This document shows, piece after piece, positions 8,606 to 19,396 of a DNA stretch of 64,000 nt. The position numbers and the translations under genes were made by a program. Origin of the DNA: Bacillus halotolerans. Lineage in GTDB: Bacteria; Bacillota; Bacilli; Bacillales; Bacillaceae. Where the stretch lies: contig NZ_LPVF01000009.1 in the NCBI RefSeq assembly GCF_001517105.1, positions 365,742 to 429,741 on the forward strand, read 5' to 3'. Numbering within the stretch: the first letter of the stretch is position 1; the number at the start of each line of letters is the position of its first letter. The notes under the pieces were generated by a model, which was given only the letters and a program-made list of their open reading frames with translations, did not search any database and was not told the DNA's origin.

Positions 8606-10288
8606 TTACTTGATATGATGATTTTCGGTTTCTTCCTCAAGTAAACGCCTTCTTAAAATTTTCCCAACCGCTGTTTTCGGAAGCTCTTTTCTGAATTCAT
8701 AGGCTCTCGGCACTTTATAGGGCGCGAGACGGGCTCTGGCGAAAGCGTCCAGTTCTGCTGCGTCGGCTTGTGCGCCTTTCTTTAACACGACAAACGCTTT
8801 TACCGTTTCCCCTCTGTACGAATCAGGCACGCCTGCAACGACAATTTCCTGAATCGCTTCATGTTCGTACAGCGCTTCTTCAACTTCACGCGGGTAAATA
8901 TTATAGCCGCCTGCGATAATGATGTCCTTCTTCCTGTCGGCAATATAGAAAAATCCATCTTCATCCATATAGCCCATGTCTCCGGTGAAGAGCCATCCTT
9001 CCTTTAAGACAGCAGCCGTTTCCTCCGGCTTGTTCCAGTATCCCTTCATGACCTGCGGGCCTTTTACGACGATCTCACCATGCTCATACGGGGCGGCAAA
9101 ATGGCCAGTCTCGTCAGAGTAAATGGCAGCGTCTGTATTAGGCCAGGGACAGCCAATACTGCCGGGTTTGTTTTTTCCCCAGATAAAATTTGCGTGTGTC
9201 ACCGGAGAGGCCTCGGATAAACCATATCCCTCCACAAGCTTTCCGCCAGTCACCTTTTCAAATTGCTGCTTCACCTCGACAGGGAGAGCCGCTGATCCGC
9301 TGAGGCAGCTTTTAATAGATGACAGATCGTATTGCTGTAATTGGGGATGATGCAAGAGGCCAATGTAAATCGTCGGCGCGCCGGGAAACAGTGTCGGTTT
9401 TTGTTTATCGATGATTTTGAGCGTGTGCAGCGGATCGAACTTGGGAAGCAGGATCATTTCAAATCCCAGTTTAATCGAATAATTCATCACTGCTGTCAGC
9501 CCATAGACGTGAAAAAATGGGACAATGCCAAGCACTTTTTCATCGCCTTCCTTTACGTTGTACATCCAAGCCGCACACATTTCGGTATTGGCTAAAATAT
9601 TTCTGTGCGTGAGCATGACTCCTTTGGGCGCTCCCGTCGTACCTCCAGTGTATTGCAGAACGGCGATATCATGCTCAGGGTCAATGTCCGGAATTGTGAT
9701 CAGCTCTGTTTTTTCCCGCTTCATGCTCGAAGCAAAGGTATGAATATTGTCATTTTCATCATAGTCAATGTGCACTTTTTGTTTTTGCGTAAGCGGATAG
9801 AGAATATTTTTCGGAAACGGCAAATAGTCTTTTATACTCGTCACCAATATCTGGTCTACAATTGATAACGTTTTCATTTTTATTGCCTTCGGGAAAAGCA
9901 AATCTAAGGTGATGATCATCCTGGCCTCTGCGTCTCTCAGCTGATATTCGAGCTCATGCTCGGTGTAGAGCGGGTTTGTCTGCACCACGATACCGCCGGC
10001 AAACAGCACCCCATAATAAGAAATGATGAATTGCGGACAGTTGGGCAGCATGACAGCCACTCTGTCTCCTTTTTGCAGGCCATTTTCCTGCAGAAAAGCT
10101 GCGAGTTTAAGAGCATCCGTCAACATGTCATGAAAGGTGAGTTTTTTTCCGAAAAAAGATACGGCTGTTTTGTCAGGGAATCGTGCGGCGGAGTCTGTCA
10201 GGATGGATTGCAGGGTTTGGTTCGGCAACGGAAGCTCATGCGGGATATCGTCGGGATACTCGGCAAGCCACGGCTTTTGAGACTGCAT
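8606..10288 (-). CDS. lcfA: Long-chain acyl-CoA synthetase
   Basis: Activates long-chain fatty acids to acyl-CoA at the expense of ATP before beta-oxidation. The open frame extends upstream, but the start MQSQKPWLAEYPDD is chosen because AGGGGAGG lies 7 bases before it, giving the family-typical 560 residues. It carries the AMP-binding signature YTGGTTGAPKGVMLTH, the motif GYGLSEASP, the GWLFTGDMGY segment and the C-terminal DRKKDIIIAGGYNIYPREVE hinge with a late catalytic lysine (KTAVGKILRR). It is upstream of fadR in the same direction; a separate promoter lies between them. Confidence 0.95.
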   Translation of the reverse strand: MQSQKPWLAEYPDDIPHELPLPNQTLQSILTDSAARFPDKTAVSFFGKKLTFHDMLTDALKLAAFLQENGLQKGDRVAVMLPNCPQFIISYYGVLFAGGIVVQTNPLYTEHELEYQLRDAEARMIITLDLLFPKAIKMKTLSIVDQILVTSIKDYLPFPKNILYPLTQKQKVHIDYDENDNIHTFASSMKREKTELITIPDIDPEHDIAVLQYTGGTTGAPKGVMLTHRNILANTEMCAAWMYNVKEGDEKVLGIVPFFHVYGLTAVMNYSIKLGFEMILLPKFDPLHTLKIIDKQKPTLFPGAPTIYIGLLHHPQLQQYDLSSIKSCLSGSAALPVEVKQQFEKVTGGKLVEGYGLSEASPVTHANFIWGKNKPGSIGCPWPNTDAAIYSDETGHFAAPYEHGEIVVKGPQVMKGYWNKPEETAAVLKEGWLFTGDMGYMDEDGFFYIADRKKDIIIAGGYNIYPREVEEALYEHEAIQEIVVAGVPDSYRGETVKAFVVLKKGAQADAAELDAFARARLAPYKVPRAYEFRKELPKTAVGKILRRRLLEEETENHHIK

Positions 10289-10343
10289 AAAACCTCCCCT
10301 TTCGATTTTAGCGTTCACCCTATTATTATAGCAGATGGACGGC

Positions 10344-10380
10344 AAAAAAAAGAAAAAGAAAGGAAAATCTTTCTTTTTCT
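10344..10380 (-). terminator. A/T-rich terminator after the yshE region
   Basis: Minus-strand AGAAAAAGAAAG and CTTTCTTTTTCT form a 12-bp stem with a 6-base loop, followed by seven or more U. It closes the mutS2-yshE transcription unit just past the small 25-residue ORF. The stem is weak in GC. Confidence 0.6.
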
Positions 10381-10382
10381 CA

Positions 10383-10460
10383 TCATACGAACAGATATAT
10401 AAGACCAATCAACAAAAAGATTCCCGCCGCGGCGAGCAGTATTTTTGCAAGCTTTTCCAT
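10383..10460 (-). CDS. Putative 25-residue membrane peptide
   Basis: An ATG ORF encodes MEKLAKILLAAAGIFLLIGL and IYLFV before a TGA stop: a short charged N-terminus and one hydrophobic helix. A GGAG ribosome site is spaced 5 bases from the ATG and overlaps the region just after the yshE stop codon, 16 bp away. A terminator begins 3 bp beyond the stop. The close packing between yshE and the terminator suggests it is the last cistron of this operon. Function unknown; it is unannotated to my knowledge. Confidence 0.6.
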   Translation of the reverse strand: MEKLAKILLAAAGIFLLIGLIYLFV

Positions 10461-10475
10461 CTATTCTCCGTCCCC

Positions 10476-10880
10476 TTATATTCCGGCTGCCACAACAAAT
10501 GAGAGCCCGACAGAAATGACAAATGAAATAAAGCCGACAGCCCGGTTATCATTTTCAATTTCTTGATCAATTTTAAACCGCGGTGTCAAAAACTCAAAAA
10601 TGAAGTAGCTGATCAAAAGCATAACAAACCCGTACACACCCCAGCCGATCATTTGCAGCAGAGAATTGTGCTGAGAGATGGAGTGCTGGAACACATTTGC
10701 TATTCCTAAAATTTTCCCGCCGGTTGCCATTGCCACAGCGAGATTTCCATTTTGAATCTCTTCCCAGTTTTTATAAGCTGTCACCAGCTCAAACACAGTC
10801 AAAAAGAGGACGAGGCAGAGAACCGCGACACTGTAATACGCCGCGATTTCCACAAGCTCGTTTTCCCAAAAATCACTCAT
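10476..10880 (-). CDS. yshE: DUF350 family membrane protein
   Basis: A 134-residue integral membrane protein with about four hydrophobic segments (SVAVLCLVLFLTVFELV, LGIANVFQ region, GWGVYGFVMLLISYFIFEFL, AVGFISFVISVGLSFVVAAGI). Members of the DUF350 family have no well-defined function. The second of two nearby ATGs is chosen because it has 7-base spacing from GGGAG; the first would be too close. It follows mutS2 within 15 bp and is probably co-transcribed. Confidence 0.85.
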   Translation of the reverse strand: MSDFWENELVEIAAYYSVAVLCLVLFLTVFELVTAYKNWEEIQNGNLAVAMATGGKILGIANVFQHSISQHNSLLQMIGWGVYGFVMLLISYFIFEFLTPRFKIDQEIENDNRAVGFISFVISVGLSFVVAAGI

Positions 10881-10894
10881 GGTCATACTCCCTT

Positions 10895-13252
10895 TTATTT
10901 TAGTTCAACAATTGTAACGCCCGATCCTCCCTCACCAGCTTCACCGAAACGGGAGTTTTTAACGCTGCGGTGATTTTTCAGGAGATCCTGCACGCCTTTT
11001 CTTAAAGCGCCGGTACCTTTGCCGTGGATAATGGATACCCTTGGATATCCAGCTAACACCGCGTCATCCAAGTATTTTTCAACACGGCTGAGGGCATTTT
11101 CATAGCGCTCGCCGCGAAGATCAAGTTCAAGCGATACGTGGTAATCTTTGCCCTTAACCGCTGTAATGAGTTTTTCTTTTTTTGGTTCCGGAGCCGACTT
11201 GATAAATTCCAAGTCTTTTTCTTTCACTTTCATTTTTAAAATGCCGATTTGAACATTCCATTCATTGCCGCCGGTTTTTTCAAGCAATGTTCCTTTCTGC
11301 CCGAAAGTAAGGACTTTTACTTCATCCCCCGGCTTCAAGACGCGTTTTTGCGTTTTCGGTTTTTCCGGTTTATTGGACTTTTCAAAGGTCGGCATAGCGC
11401 CTTCTAACCGTTTCTTCGCGTTGATCAGCTCGTGATCCTTGAAGGATTTGTGTTCTTCTTTAATCGAGCGTAATTCGTGAATGATGTCTTCAGCTTCTTT
11501 TGTGGCCGCTTTAACTTTTTCAGCCGCCTGCTGTTCGGCCTCTTCCATCAATTTGTCTTTTTTGCTGTTGAGTTCAATGATTTGCTGCTGCAGCTCTTTA
11601 TGCAGCTTTTCGGCTTCTTTTCTGAACGCCTCTGTTTCAGAAAGCTCTTCTTCCGCCCGTTTTTTGCTTCGTTCAAGAGACGCAATCATCGTATCGACCT
11701 CATTATGCTCGGCCGTCAATTCTGATTTCGCCTGCCCGATAATATGGTCCGGAAGCCCGAGCCGTTTAGAAATTTCAAAGGCGTTGCTTCGTCCCGGCAC
11801 ACCGATTAAGAGCTTATAGGTTGGTGAAAGGGTCTCAATGTCAAATTCGACACTGGCGTTCATGACGCCTTCTCTGTTATAGCCATACGCCTTTAACTCC
11901 GGATAATGCGTCGTCGCTAATACTCTGGCATTGGTGCGGTGGACTTCATCCAGGATGCTCATGGCGAGTGCCGCGCCTTCTTGCGGGTCTGTACCTGCGC
12001 CCAGTTCATCAAAGAGCACCAGGCTGTTTTCGTTGACTTGTTTTAAAATGCCGACAATGTTCACCATATGGGAAGAAAATGTACTTAAGCTTTGCTCGAT
12101 CGACTGTTCATCGCCGATATCAGCGAACACATGCTCAAATACAGCGGCTTCCGATCCTTCATCTGCCGGAATATGAAGACCCGATTGCGCCATTAAGGTC
12201 AACAGCCCCAGTGTTTTTAAAGTAACTGTTTTCCCCCCGGTATTCGGTCCTGTAATCACGATGGTTGAAAAATCGCCGCCCAGCTCGATGTCATTGGCGA
12301 CCACCTGATCAGGCGGAAGCAATGGATGGCGCGCTTTTTTCAGACGGACAAATCCGCTGTCATTCATGGTCGGTTTTGTCGCTTTGACCGCTTTTGCGTA
12401 TTTCGCTTTTGCAAAAATGAAGTCAAGCGTCTGCAGGACTTGCAAATCTTGAAAAAGCTCCTCTGTGTGCTCCGCCGTATGCTCTGTCAGCACGCGTAAA
12501 ATCCGTTCAATTTCTTGCTTTTCTTTCACTTTCGCCTGCTGAAGCGAGTTGTTCATATCTACAATCGCCTGCGGTTCAATGAACAGAGTCGCGCCAGATG
12601 AAGAGGTGTCATGCACAATGCCTCCGTAGCTTGATCTGTACTCTTGTTTGACCGGGATAACAAAGCGGTCATTTCGGATTGTAACAATCGTATCAGACAG
12701 CATTTTCGAAGCGGAGGAGGAACGCAGAATCGACTCTAACCGGTCTCTGATTCTCGATTCGAGCGTTCTGAGCTGCGTGCGGATTCCTCTTAACGTTTCT
12801 GACGCGTGATCAAGCACTTCGCCGTGATCATCTATGCAGGAATTCATTTCCCGTTCTAAATCGGGCAGTGTAATGAGCTGTTCAGTATATTGCTGCATCA
12901 GCGGAATGTCGACTCCGTCTTCAGCCATTTGTCCGAGAAAGTGTTTCATTTGTTTGACTGCGTAAAGCAGCCCTGATATTTCAGTGAATTCCGAGGGACT
13001 GAGAACGCTGCCGATTTCCGCCCGTCTTAATGCCCCTCTGATATCGGTAAGGCCGCCAAACGGCGCCTGGCCTCGCAGCCGGATGATCGCAGAGGCTTCA
13101 TCTACCTCATCCAGCTGTTTTTTGATTTCGTCAATCGAAGCAGAAGGCTTTAGCTGGAGAAGCATTTCTTTTCCGAGCGATGAAGCGGCGTGCTCGATTA
13201 CCTGTTCTTTCACTTTATGGAATTCAAGAGATGATAATACTTTTTGCTGCAC
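10895..13252 (-). CDS. mutS2: MutS2 endonuclease/ATPase
   Basis: MutS-like ATPase with a nuclease tail; family members act on branched DNA and, in B. subtilis, on stalled or collided ribosomes (called mutSB there). The 785-residue protein lacks the MutS mismatch-recognition domain and begins at the core/clamp. It contains Walker [14 protein letters not shown] near residue 335, Walker [17 protein letters not shown], a long charged coiled coil (about 515-620), and a C-terminal Smr domain with [12 protein letters not shown] from residue 710 and HGKGTGALR from residue 743. It follows polX by 20 bp. Confidence 0.96.
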   Translation of the reverse strand: MQQKVLSSLEFHKVKEQVIEHAASSLGKEMLLQLKPSASIDEIKKQLDEVDEASAIIRLRGQAPFGGLTDIRGALRRAEIGSVLSPSEFTEISGLLYAVKQMKHFLGQMAEDGVDIPLMQQYTEQLITLPDLEREMNSCIDDHGEVLDHASETLRGIRTQLRTLESRIRDRLESILRSSSASKMLSDTIVTIRNDRFVIPVKQEYRSSYGGIVHDTSSSGATLFIEPQAIVDMNNSLQQAKVKEKQEIERILRVLTEHTAEHTEELFQDLQVLQTLDFIFAKAKYAKAVKATKPTMNDSGFVRLKKARHPLLPPDQVVANDIELGGDFSTIVITGPNTGGKTVTLKTLGLLTLMAQSGLHIPADEGSEAAVFEHVFADIGDEQSIEQSLSTFSSHMVNIVGILKQVNENSLVLFDELGAGTDPQEGAALAMSILDEVHRTNARVLATTHYPELKAYGYNREGVMNASVEFDIETLSPTYKLLIGVPGRSNAFEISKRLGLPDHIIGQAKSELTAEHNEVDTMIASLERSKKRAEEELSETEAFRKEAEKLHKELQQQIIELNSKKDKLMEEAEQQAAEKVKAATKEAEDIIHELRSIKEEHKSFKDHELINAKKRLEGAMPTFEKSNKPEKPKTQKRVLKPGDEVKVLTFGQKGTLLEKTGGNEWNVQIGILKMKVKEKDLEFIKSAPEPKKEKLITAVKGKDYHVSLELDLRGERYENALSRVEKYLDDAVLAGYPRVSIIHGKGTGALRKGVQDLLKNHRSVKNSRFGEAGEGGSGVTIVELK

Positions 13253-13272
13253 GGTTGTGTGAGCCTCCTTAC

Positions 13273-14985
13273 TTAATCGTTGCGCTTCAGGAATGCCTGT
13301 ACGTCTTCAAGCGACCGGGCATTCAGGACGTTTTTCGTTTCCGTCCAGCCTTTGCGCGCGGCAGTGACGCCGGTTTTCATATCGTTTAACATCTCGATGT
13401 TATGGGCATCGGTATTAATGACCAATGTAACCCCTTGTTCATTTGCTTTGATTAAATGCTCTGTCCGCAGATCGAGACGCGCAGGGTTAGAGTTGAGTTC
13501 AAGCGCCGTATTTGTTTTCTTCGCGAGCTCAATCAGTTTGTCGATATCGATTTCGTAACCGGCACGTCTGCCGATGAGGCGTCCGGTCGGATGGGCGATA
13601 ATGTCAACATGCTTGTTGGTCAGTGCCGTCTCAAGCCGCTTCATAATGACGTGCTCCGGCTGATTAAAGCTTGAATGGATGGATGCAATGACCAGATCCA
13701 TTTCCGCCAGCACATCGTCATCATAATCAAGTGTGCCGTCAGGAAGAATATCCATCTCAACGCCTTTAAAAATACGGAAGTTCTCAAACTCAGCATTCAG
13801 CGCGTCAATTTCTTTCGCCTGCTGCTTGAGCCTTTCAGCAGTCAGCCCGTTGGCGACCTTTAAATATTGCGAGTGATCAGTGATGGCCATGTACTGATAG
13901 CCTTTTTCCATGCATGCTTCAGCCATTTCCCTGATCGAAAAGGCGCCATCGCTCCATGTGGAGTGCATGTGAAGATCACCTTTGATTTGATCGTGCTCTA
14001 TGAGTTCAATGCTGTCGCTGTAGGTTTCCACCTCTTGCCCGCTTTCACGGAGTTCTGGCGGGATCAGCGGTAAGCCGAAGTGTGCGTAAAATTCCCGTTC
14101 GCTCGGGAAGGTTTTGATTTCTCCTGTTTCAACCGTCTCGACGCCGTACTCACTGATCCGTTCACCGCGTTCTTTTGCAATTTGCCGCATTTTGATATTG
14201 TGGTCCTTTGATCCCGTAAAATGATGAAGAGTTGTCGGGAATTGTTCTTCCGTCACGAGACGGAAATCGACACTTGTTTCATATTCAAAGGAAAGAATGA
14301 CCGATACCTTCGTGTCCCCGCTGGCAATGACGCTTTTGATGTTTGGCAGCGCAAGCAGCTGCTCTCTTACTTCAGCGGGATGATCCGTCGCAATAATATA
14401 ATCCAGATCTTTGACGGTTTCGCGTGCTCTGCGGAGACTTCCGGCACGGGAATATTTGATGATGTCTGTCAATTGAGAAAGATGCTCTTCAATTTCCCGC
14501 GCGACCCGGAGTGCATAGCCGATCGGAAAACGTTCAGGCTGTTTTCCGGCTTCTCCGAGCGCCTGTAATATTTTTTCTTCTGATTTCTTGCCGAATCCCG
14601 CAAGCCCTTGGACTTTCTGCTGTTCGCAGGCTTCCTTCAATGATTCTGCATCATGTACGCCAAGCTCTTTATACAGCTTTGCGATTTTTTTGCCGCCGAG
14701 CCCCGGGAGCTTCAATAAAGGCACCAGCCCTTCCGGCACCTCCTGCTGCAGTGATTCGAGCGTACTTGACTTTCCTTCATCTATATATTCTTTTATGACG
14801 CTGTACGTGCCTTTTCCGATACCGGACAGTGACATCATGTCGTCCATTTCTGATAAACTGCGGTCGTCCTGTTCAAGGGCTGCCGCTGCTTTTCGGAATG
14901 CGGAAACTTTAAACGGGTTGTCCCCTTTCAGTTCCATGTAGACTGCAATGGTTTCCAGCAGCCGGATAATATCTTTTTTATGCAT
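13273..14985 (-). CDS. polX: DNA polymerase X with PHP nuclease domain
   Basis: Gap-filling family X polymerase with 3'-5' exonuclease and AP-endonuclease activity, used in base excision repair. The 570-residue protein starts with helix-hairpin-helix motifs ([41 protein letters not shown]). It has the nucleotidyltransferase palm with [17 protein letters not shown], and a PHP domain from about residue 335 with [30 protein letters not shown] and NTDAHN metal-binding motifs. A terminator separates it from the upstream yshB. Confidence 0.96.
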   Translation of the reverse strand: MHKKDIIRLLETIAVYMELKGDNPFKVSAFRKAAAALEQDDRSLSEMDDMMSLSGIGKGTYSVIKEYIDEGKSSTLESLQQEVPEGLVPLLKLPGLGGKKIAKLYKELGVHDAESLKEACEQQKVQGLAGFGKKSEEKILQALGEAGKQPERFPIGYALRVAREIEEHLSQLTDIIKYSRAGSLRRARETVKDLDYIIATDHPAEVREQLLALPNIKSVIASGDTKVSVILSFEYETSVDFRLVTEEQFPTTLHHFTGSKDHNIKMRQIAKERGERISEYGVETVETGEIKTFPSEREFYAHFGLPLIPPELRESGQEVETYSDSIELIEHDQIKGDLHMHSTWSDGAFSIREMAEACMEKGYQYMAITDHSQYLKVANGLTAERLKQQAKEIDALNAEFENFRIFKGVEMDILPDGTLDYDDDVLAEMDLVIASIHSSFNQPEHVIMKRLETALTNKHVDIIAHPTGRLIGRRAGYEIDIDKLIELAKKTNTALELNSNPARLDLRTEHLIKANEQGVTLVINTDAHNIEMLNDMKTGVTAARKGWTETKNVLNARSLEDVQAFLKRND

Positions 14986-15027
14986 AGAATAACCCCCAGA
15001 CGTTCACATATGTTTCCATCATACTTG

Positions 15028-15059
15028 AAAAAAACTTCTCCGGACAAGAGAAGTTTTTT
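15028..15059 (-). terminator. Terminator overlapping the yshB stop
   Basis: A 12-bp stem, AAAAAACTTCTC against GAGAAGTTTTTT, begins at the yshB TAA codon and ends in a U tract, between yshB and polX. It implies that zapA-yshB end here, wholly or in part, before polX. Confidence 0.75.
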
Positions 15060-15591
15060 ATCCTCCGTATTGCGTCCAAAGCTCCTGTAAAAGCCCTGAT
15101 AAATACGGTGTATGGTTGATCATGACATTTGCGAGAGACGATTGCCCCATCATTTGCTGTAAGCCGTCTATCGGAAGTACGGAAGCAACATACAGCAGCA
15201 CAAATGTAAATAAATAGACTTCCAGAAAACCGAGAACGGCGCCAAGCATTTGGTTGATTTGTTTAATCACAGGAATGCCCGCTACAATACTTAGGAATGA
15301 GCCGATGATTCTCAGTAAGATTTTAGCGATAATAAATAGAACAACAAACGCAATCGCATTATAGTAGGCTGCTTCCAGATTTCCCGAGAAAAAAGAAAAC
15401 GCCGGCTGTCCCGCTGAAAAATCGGGCGCGGGAATCCACTTCAAATGCGGTGCGACATTTTTATAGAATAAAGACGCAAACGCGATCGAAAGAATAAAGC
15501 TCGTCAAGCGGATAAACTGGAGGATAAAACCGCGTTTTAATCCCAGTAAAGTCCCCATCAGGAGCAAGATTAAGATGATGATATCTAGCAT
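15058..15591 (-). CDS. yshB: CvpA-family membrane protein
   Basis: A 177-residue protein with four or so transmembrane segments (N-terminal MLDIIILILLLMGTLLGLKRGF, AIAFVVLFIIAKILLRIIGSFL, QINQMLGAVLGFLEVYLFTF and others). The N-terminal LGLKRGF pattern is typical of CvpA family proteins, whose role in Bacillus is not settled. It follows zapA by 6 bp, so the two are co-transcribed. Confidence 0.85.
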   Translation of the reverse strand: MLDIIILILLLMGTLLGLKRGFILQFIRLTSFILSIAFASLFYKNVAPHLKWIPAPDFSAGQPAFSFFSGNLEAAYYNAIAFVVLFIIAKILLRIIGSFLSIVAGIPVIKQINQMLGAVLGFLEVYLFTFVLLYVASVLPIDGLQQMMGQSSLANVMINHTPYLSGLLQELWTQYGG

Positions 15592-15597
15592 AGTTGT

Positions 15598-15855
15598 TCA
15601 ATCCTTTTCTTTAAGCTGGCGCTCCAGTTTTTCATATTGCTCTTTTAATTTCACATAGTCGTGCACCACATTTACCGCTGTCAGCACTGCAAGTTTATTT
15701 ATATCAAGATATGGATTTTTTTGATTGATTTCTCTCATTTTATCATCAACAATTCCGGCCACATATCTCATATGGGCTCTGCTTTCTTCACCGATCATAG
15801 TGAAGTGCTGGCCGTAAATGTCAACGGTTGTTTTCGTTTTTTTGCCGTCAGACAA
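15598..15855 (-). CDS. zapA: Cell division protein ZapA
   Basis: Small coiled-coil protein that binds FtsZ and promotes Z-ring bundling. The 85-residue protein has the ZapA N-terminal pattern [17 protein letters not shown] and a C-terminal helix rich in Glu/Lys ([20 protein letters not shown]). The start codon appears to be TTG (15853-15855) with GGAGGAG five bases upstream. Divergent from rnhC, with which it shares the upstream region. Confidence 0.93.
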   Translation of the reverse strand: MSDGKKTKTTVDIYGQHFTMIGEESRAHMRYVAGIVDDKMREINQKNPYLDINKLAVLTAVNVVHDYVKLKEQYEKLERQLKEKD

Positions 15856-15988
15856 CGTTTCTCCTCCATTCCGTGAGAATCCTAGTTCCTATCATAACAC
15901 GTTTATTAAATGAATGGAAAGACGAGCCTCCCGCTGTTATGATACACTGGTAGATACAGCGAATCGTGTAAAAAAAGGAGATTATTAC

Positions 15989-16930
15989 GTGTCCCATTCT
16001 GTGATAAAAGTACCAATGTCTGCTATTGACCAAATGAAAACAGCGTATAACAGTTCACTTACTGCATCTGTGCCGCAGGGTGCCATTTTCCAGGCAAAAC
16101 CGGCAGGCTGTACCATTACAGCTTATAAGTCAGGGAAGGTATTGTTTCAGGGCAAAAACGCAGAGGCAGAATCTGCCCGCTGGGGAACTGCTGAGCCGCA
16201 GGAAAAGAAGAAAACGGCAAAAAAGCCGGCTGATTCACGCTACGCCCCTCCAACAGACATCGCAGGCATGTCTGTCATCGGCTCTGACGAGGTCGGAACC
16301 GGAGATTACTTTGGCCCAATGACGGTTGTGTGCGCATACGTTGACAAAACAAAGCTTCCTTTAATGAAGGAACTCGGTGTGAAGGATTCTAAACACCTAA
16401 AGGATCCGCAAATCATTGAGATCGCCCGAAGCCTGATCAAAACCATTCCGTACAGCCTGCTCGTTTTAAAAAACGAAAAGTACAACAGCATGCAGGAACG
16501 AGGCATGAGTCAGGGAAAAATGAAAGCTCTCTTGCATAATCAGGCCATAACCCATCTTTTACGAAAAATGGACGGAGTAAAGCCTGAGGCGATTCTGATC
16601 GACCAATTCGCCGAGCCCGGCGTCTACTACAACCATTTAAAGGGAAGAGACATTGTGCAGGAGCGCACCTATTTCAGCACAAAAGCCGAAGGCATTCACC
16701 TGTCAGTGGCTGCTGCATCGATTATTGCGAGATATTCCTTTTTAATGGAAATGGATAAACTTTCGCGCGAAGCGGGAATGACACTGCCGAAAGGGGCCGG
16801 CCCTCATGTAGATGAAGCGGCCGCTAAACTGATCATCAAAAAAGGGGCATCCGCTCTCCGAACCTTTACAAAACTCCATTTTGCCAATACGCAGAAAGCA
16901 CAGCGCCTGGCGGATAAAAAACGTTCATAG
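15989..16930 (+). CDS. rnhC: Ribonuclease HIII
   Basis: Degrades the RNA strand of RNA:DNA hybrids, important at R-loops. The start is GTG at 15989, eight bases after AAGGAG, giving the expected 313 residues; an upstream ATG in frame at 15914 lacks a ribosome site. The N-terminal TBP-like substrate-binding domain spans about 1-80. The catalytic domain opens with GSDEVGTGDYFGP (Asp100, Glu101), then KDSKHL and the late AILIDQF and AGPHVDEAA motifs. It converges on pheT across a shared terminator. Confidence 0.95.
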   Translation: MSHSVIKVPMSAIDQMKTAYNSSLTASVPQGAIFQAKPAGCTITAYKSGKVLFQGKNAEAESARWGTAEPQEKKKTAKKPADSRYAPPTDIAGMSVIGSDEVGTGDYFGPMTVVCAYVDKTKLPLMKELGVKDSKHLKDPQIIEIARSLIKTIPYSLLVLKNEKYNSMQERGMSQGKMKALLHNQAITHLLRKMDGVKPEAILIDQFAEPGVYYNHLKGRDIVQERTYFSTKAEGIHLSVAAASIIARYSFLMEMDKLSREAGMTLPKGAGPHVDEAAAKLIIKKGASALRTFTKLHFANTQKAQRLADKKRS

Positions 16931-16966
16931 AAAAAAGCTTGCAGAGAATATCTGCAAGCTTTTTTA
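16931..16966. terminator. Bidirectional terminator between rnhC and pheT
   Basis: A 15-bp perfect stem (16931-16945 with 16951-16965) with A-run and T-run at its two ends can stop transcription from both convergent genes. Confidence 0.92.
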
Positions 16967-19381
16967 TTAGCCTCTCAATACGGCCTGATAAGTGTTTTCT
17001 AACGCTTTCAGCACTTTGTCGTGCGCTTTTGCCACTTCTTCTTCAGTCAGCGTTTGCTCCGGGTTTACATATTGGAGTGAGAAAGCGACTGACTTTTTGC
17101 CTTCCTCCATATGCTCGCCTTCGTAGACGTCAAAGACGGTTACTTCTTTCAGAAGCTTGCCGCCCGCCTCTTTAATGACGCTCTCGAGCTGGCCGCTTGT
17201 CACTGATTGATCTGTCACAAGCGCGATATCACGTGTCACAGACGGATATTTCGGAATCGCCGTGTACACGAGCGGAGCCGTGTCTGCTGTGAGCAGCGTG
17301 TGAAGATCAAGTTCGAACACGTACGTTTCTTTTATATCCAGTTCTTTTTCCAGTGAAGGATGGACTTGGCCAATAAAGCCGATAAGAGAGCCGTTTAAAA
17401 GAATGTTCGCAGTTCTGCCCGGGTGCAGCTGTTTTCTTTCTGATTGCACAAATTCAATGCTGTCCAGGACGTTCAGTTTATCTAACAGCCCTTCAACAAT
17501 TCCTTTTGCGACAAAGAAATCGACCGGCTTTTTCTCGCCCTGCCATAAATGCTTGCGCCATAAACCGGTTACCGCACCTGCCACGCGCTCCGTTTCAACA
17601 GGTTTTGTATCCTCTTCCTTCGTCAGGAAAACGGAACCGACTTCGTACAATGCGACCGAATCAGTTTGTCTTGCCAGATTGTAAGAAACCGACTCGAGCA
17701 GATTCGGAACAAGGCTGTGTCTGAGAATGCTTCTTTCTTCACTCATCGGAAGCGCAAGGACAGTGTTAAACGATTTTTCAATCGCAAATGCCGCCGCTTT
17801 TTTCTCGTTTGTTAATGAGTAGGTAATCGCTTGTGATAAGCCGGCTCCTTCAAGGAAACGTCTGACTTTACGGCGTTTTGCCTGGTAAGGCGTCAATCCG
17901 CCTGTTGTTCCCGCTGTTTCAGGAAGTGTGGACGGAATGTTGTCGTAGCCGTACAATCTTGCCGCTTCTTCAACCAAATCCTCTTCGATTCGAATGTCAC
18001 CGCGGCGTGACGGAACAGTCACAACGAGCAAGTCATTTGCTTCTCCGACAGTAAAGCCAAGACGCTTATAAATGCTGATCAGTTCTTCTTTGCTGATCGT
18101 CATGCCGAGAACGCTGTTCACCTTTTCAGCCGATACATGAACGTTGTTCGCTTCGATTGTGAGATGGTCTTCTTCAACAGTTCCGGCAAGCACTTCACCG
18201 CCGGCATACAGGTGGATCAGCTGTGCCGCGCGTTCTGCCGCAAGACGCACACGCGCAGGATCAATGCCTTTTTCGAATCTTGCACTCGATTCACTTCTCA
18301 AACCAAGATCTTTTGAAGCCTTGCGAACCGTCTGCCCGTTGAAGAACGCAGCTTCAAGCAAAATCGTTGTTGTGTCTTCCCGGACTTCTGATTCTGCTCC
18401 TCCCATAACACCAGCAACGGCTTGTGCTTTCGACCCGTTTGTAATGACAAGGTGATCTGCAGACAGTTTTCGTTCTTGATCGTCAAGTGTTAAGATTGTT
18501 TCATTTTCAACAGCTTTTCTGACTACGACTTCCTTAGAGCCGAATCTGTCATAATCAAACGCGTGGAGCGGCTGTCCATACTCCAATAAAACAAAGTTTG
18601 TAATATCCACGACGTTGTTGTGCGGGCGAATGCCTGCATTCATCAGTTTCGTCTGCATCCAAAGCGGTGACGGAGCAATTTTTACGTTTTTAATGATTTT
18701 TGCTGCATACAGCGGATTTGCTTCCTGGTCTTCAACTTTGACAGAAATGTAGTCTGACGCTTGTTCTGAAGCGGCTGGGTAATCCGTTTGCGGAAGCTTT
18801 ACCTCTGTGTCTAAAATCGCTGCAACCTCATAAGCAACACCAAGCATGTTCATCGCATCGGCGCGGTTCGGTGTTAAACCGAGCTCTAAGACAGCATCGT
18901 CAAGCTGTAAAGCAGCTAACGCATCACTTCCTGCTTCAACCTCATTTGGGAAAACGAAAATGCCTTCCGCATATTCCTTCGCCACAAGCTTGCTCTCAAT
19001 ACCGAGCTCTTGTAAAGAACAAATCATGCCGTTTGATTCTTCACCGCGAAGCTTGGCTTTTTTGATTTTGAAATTGCCCGGCAGCACTGCTCCGACTGTT
19101 GCGACTGCAACTTTTTGCCCTTTATCCACATTTGGCGCGCCGCAAATGATTTGTACGGGTGCCTCAGCTCCGATATCTACAAGGCACTTATTCAGCTTAT
19201 CGGCGTTTGGGTGCTGTTCGCGCTCCAGCACATGGCCGATGACAACGCCTTTAATGCCTTCTCCTTTATACTCAATTCCTTCAACTTCAATACCGGCTCT
19301 TGTTATTTTCTCAGCAAGAACAGCCGGATCCATGCCTTTTAAATCAACATAATCCTCTAACCATTTATAAGAAACAAACAT
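16967..19381 (-). CDS. pheT: Phenylalanyl-tRNA synthetase beta subunit
   Basis: Beta chain of the alpha2-beta2 synthetase that charges tRNA-Phe. The 804-residue protein has the N-terminal tRNA-binding OB fold (about 40-150, [19 protein letters not shown]), B3/B4 editing domain, B5 domain, the catalytic-like core and a C-terminal ferredoxin-fold anticodon-binding domain ([12 protein letters not shown] near residue 715). Starts 15 bp after pheS in the same T-box-controlled operon. Confidence 0.97.
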   Translation of the reverse strand: MFVSYKWLEDYVDLKGMDPAVLAEKITRAGIEVEGIEYKGEGIKGVVIGHVLEREQHPNADKLNKCLVDIGAEAPVQIICGAPNVDKGQKVAVATVGAVLPGNFKIKKAKLRGEESNGMICSLQELGIESKLVAKEYAEGIFVFPNEVEAGSDALAALQLDDAVLELGLTPNRADAMNMLGVAYEVAAILDTEVKLPQTDYPAASEQASDYISVKVEDQEANPLYAAKIIKNVKIAPSPLWMQTKLMNAGIRPHNNVVDITNFVLLEYGQPLHAFDYDRFGSKEVVVRKAVENETILTLDDQERKLSADHLVITNGSKAQAVAGVMGGAESEVREDTTTILLEAAFFNGQTVRKASKDLGLRSESSARFEKGIDPARVRLAAERAAQLIHLYAGGEVLAGTVEEDHLTIEANNVHVSAEKVNSVLGMTISKEELISIYKRLGFTVGEANDLLVVTVPSRRGDIRIEEDLVEEAARLYGYDNIPSTLPETAGTTGGLTPYQAKRRKVRRFLEGAGLSQAITYSLTNEKKAAAFAIEKSFNTVLALPMSEERSILRHSLVPNLLESVSYNLARQTDSVALYEVGSVFLTKEEDTKPVETERVAGAVTGLWRKHLWQGEKKPVDFFVAKGIVEGLLDKLNVLDSIEFVQSERKQLHPGRTANILLNGSLIGFIGQVHPSLEKELDIKETYVFELDLHTLLTADTAPLVYTAIPKYPSVTRDIALVTDQSVTSGQLESVIKEAGGKLLKEVTVFDVYEGEHMEEGKKSVAFSLQYVNPEQTLTEEEVAKAHDKVLKALENTYQAVLRG

Positions 19382-19396
19382 TCTAGCATCCTCCTC

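Noticed and set aside
15914..15988. Upstream ATG extension of rnhC
   Set aside because: No ribosome site at 15914, while GTG at 15989 has AAGGAG at 8 bases and gives the 313-residue family length.
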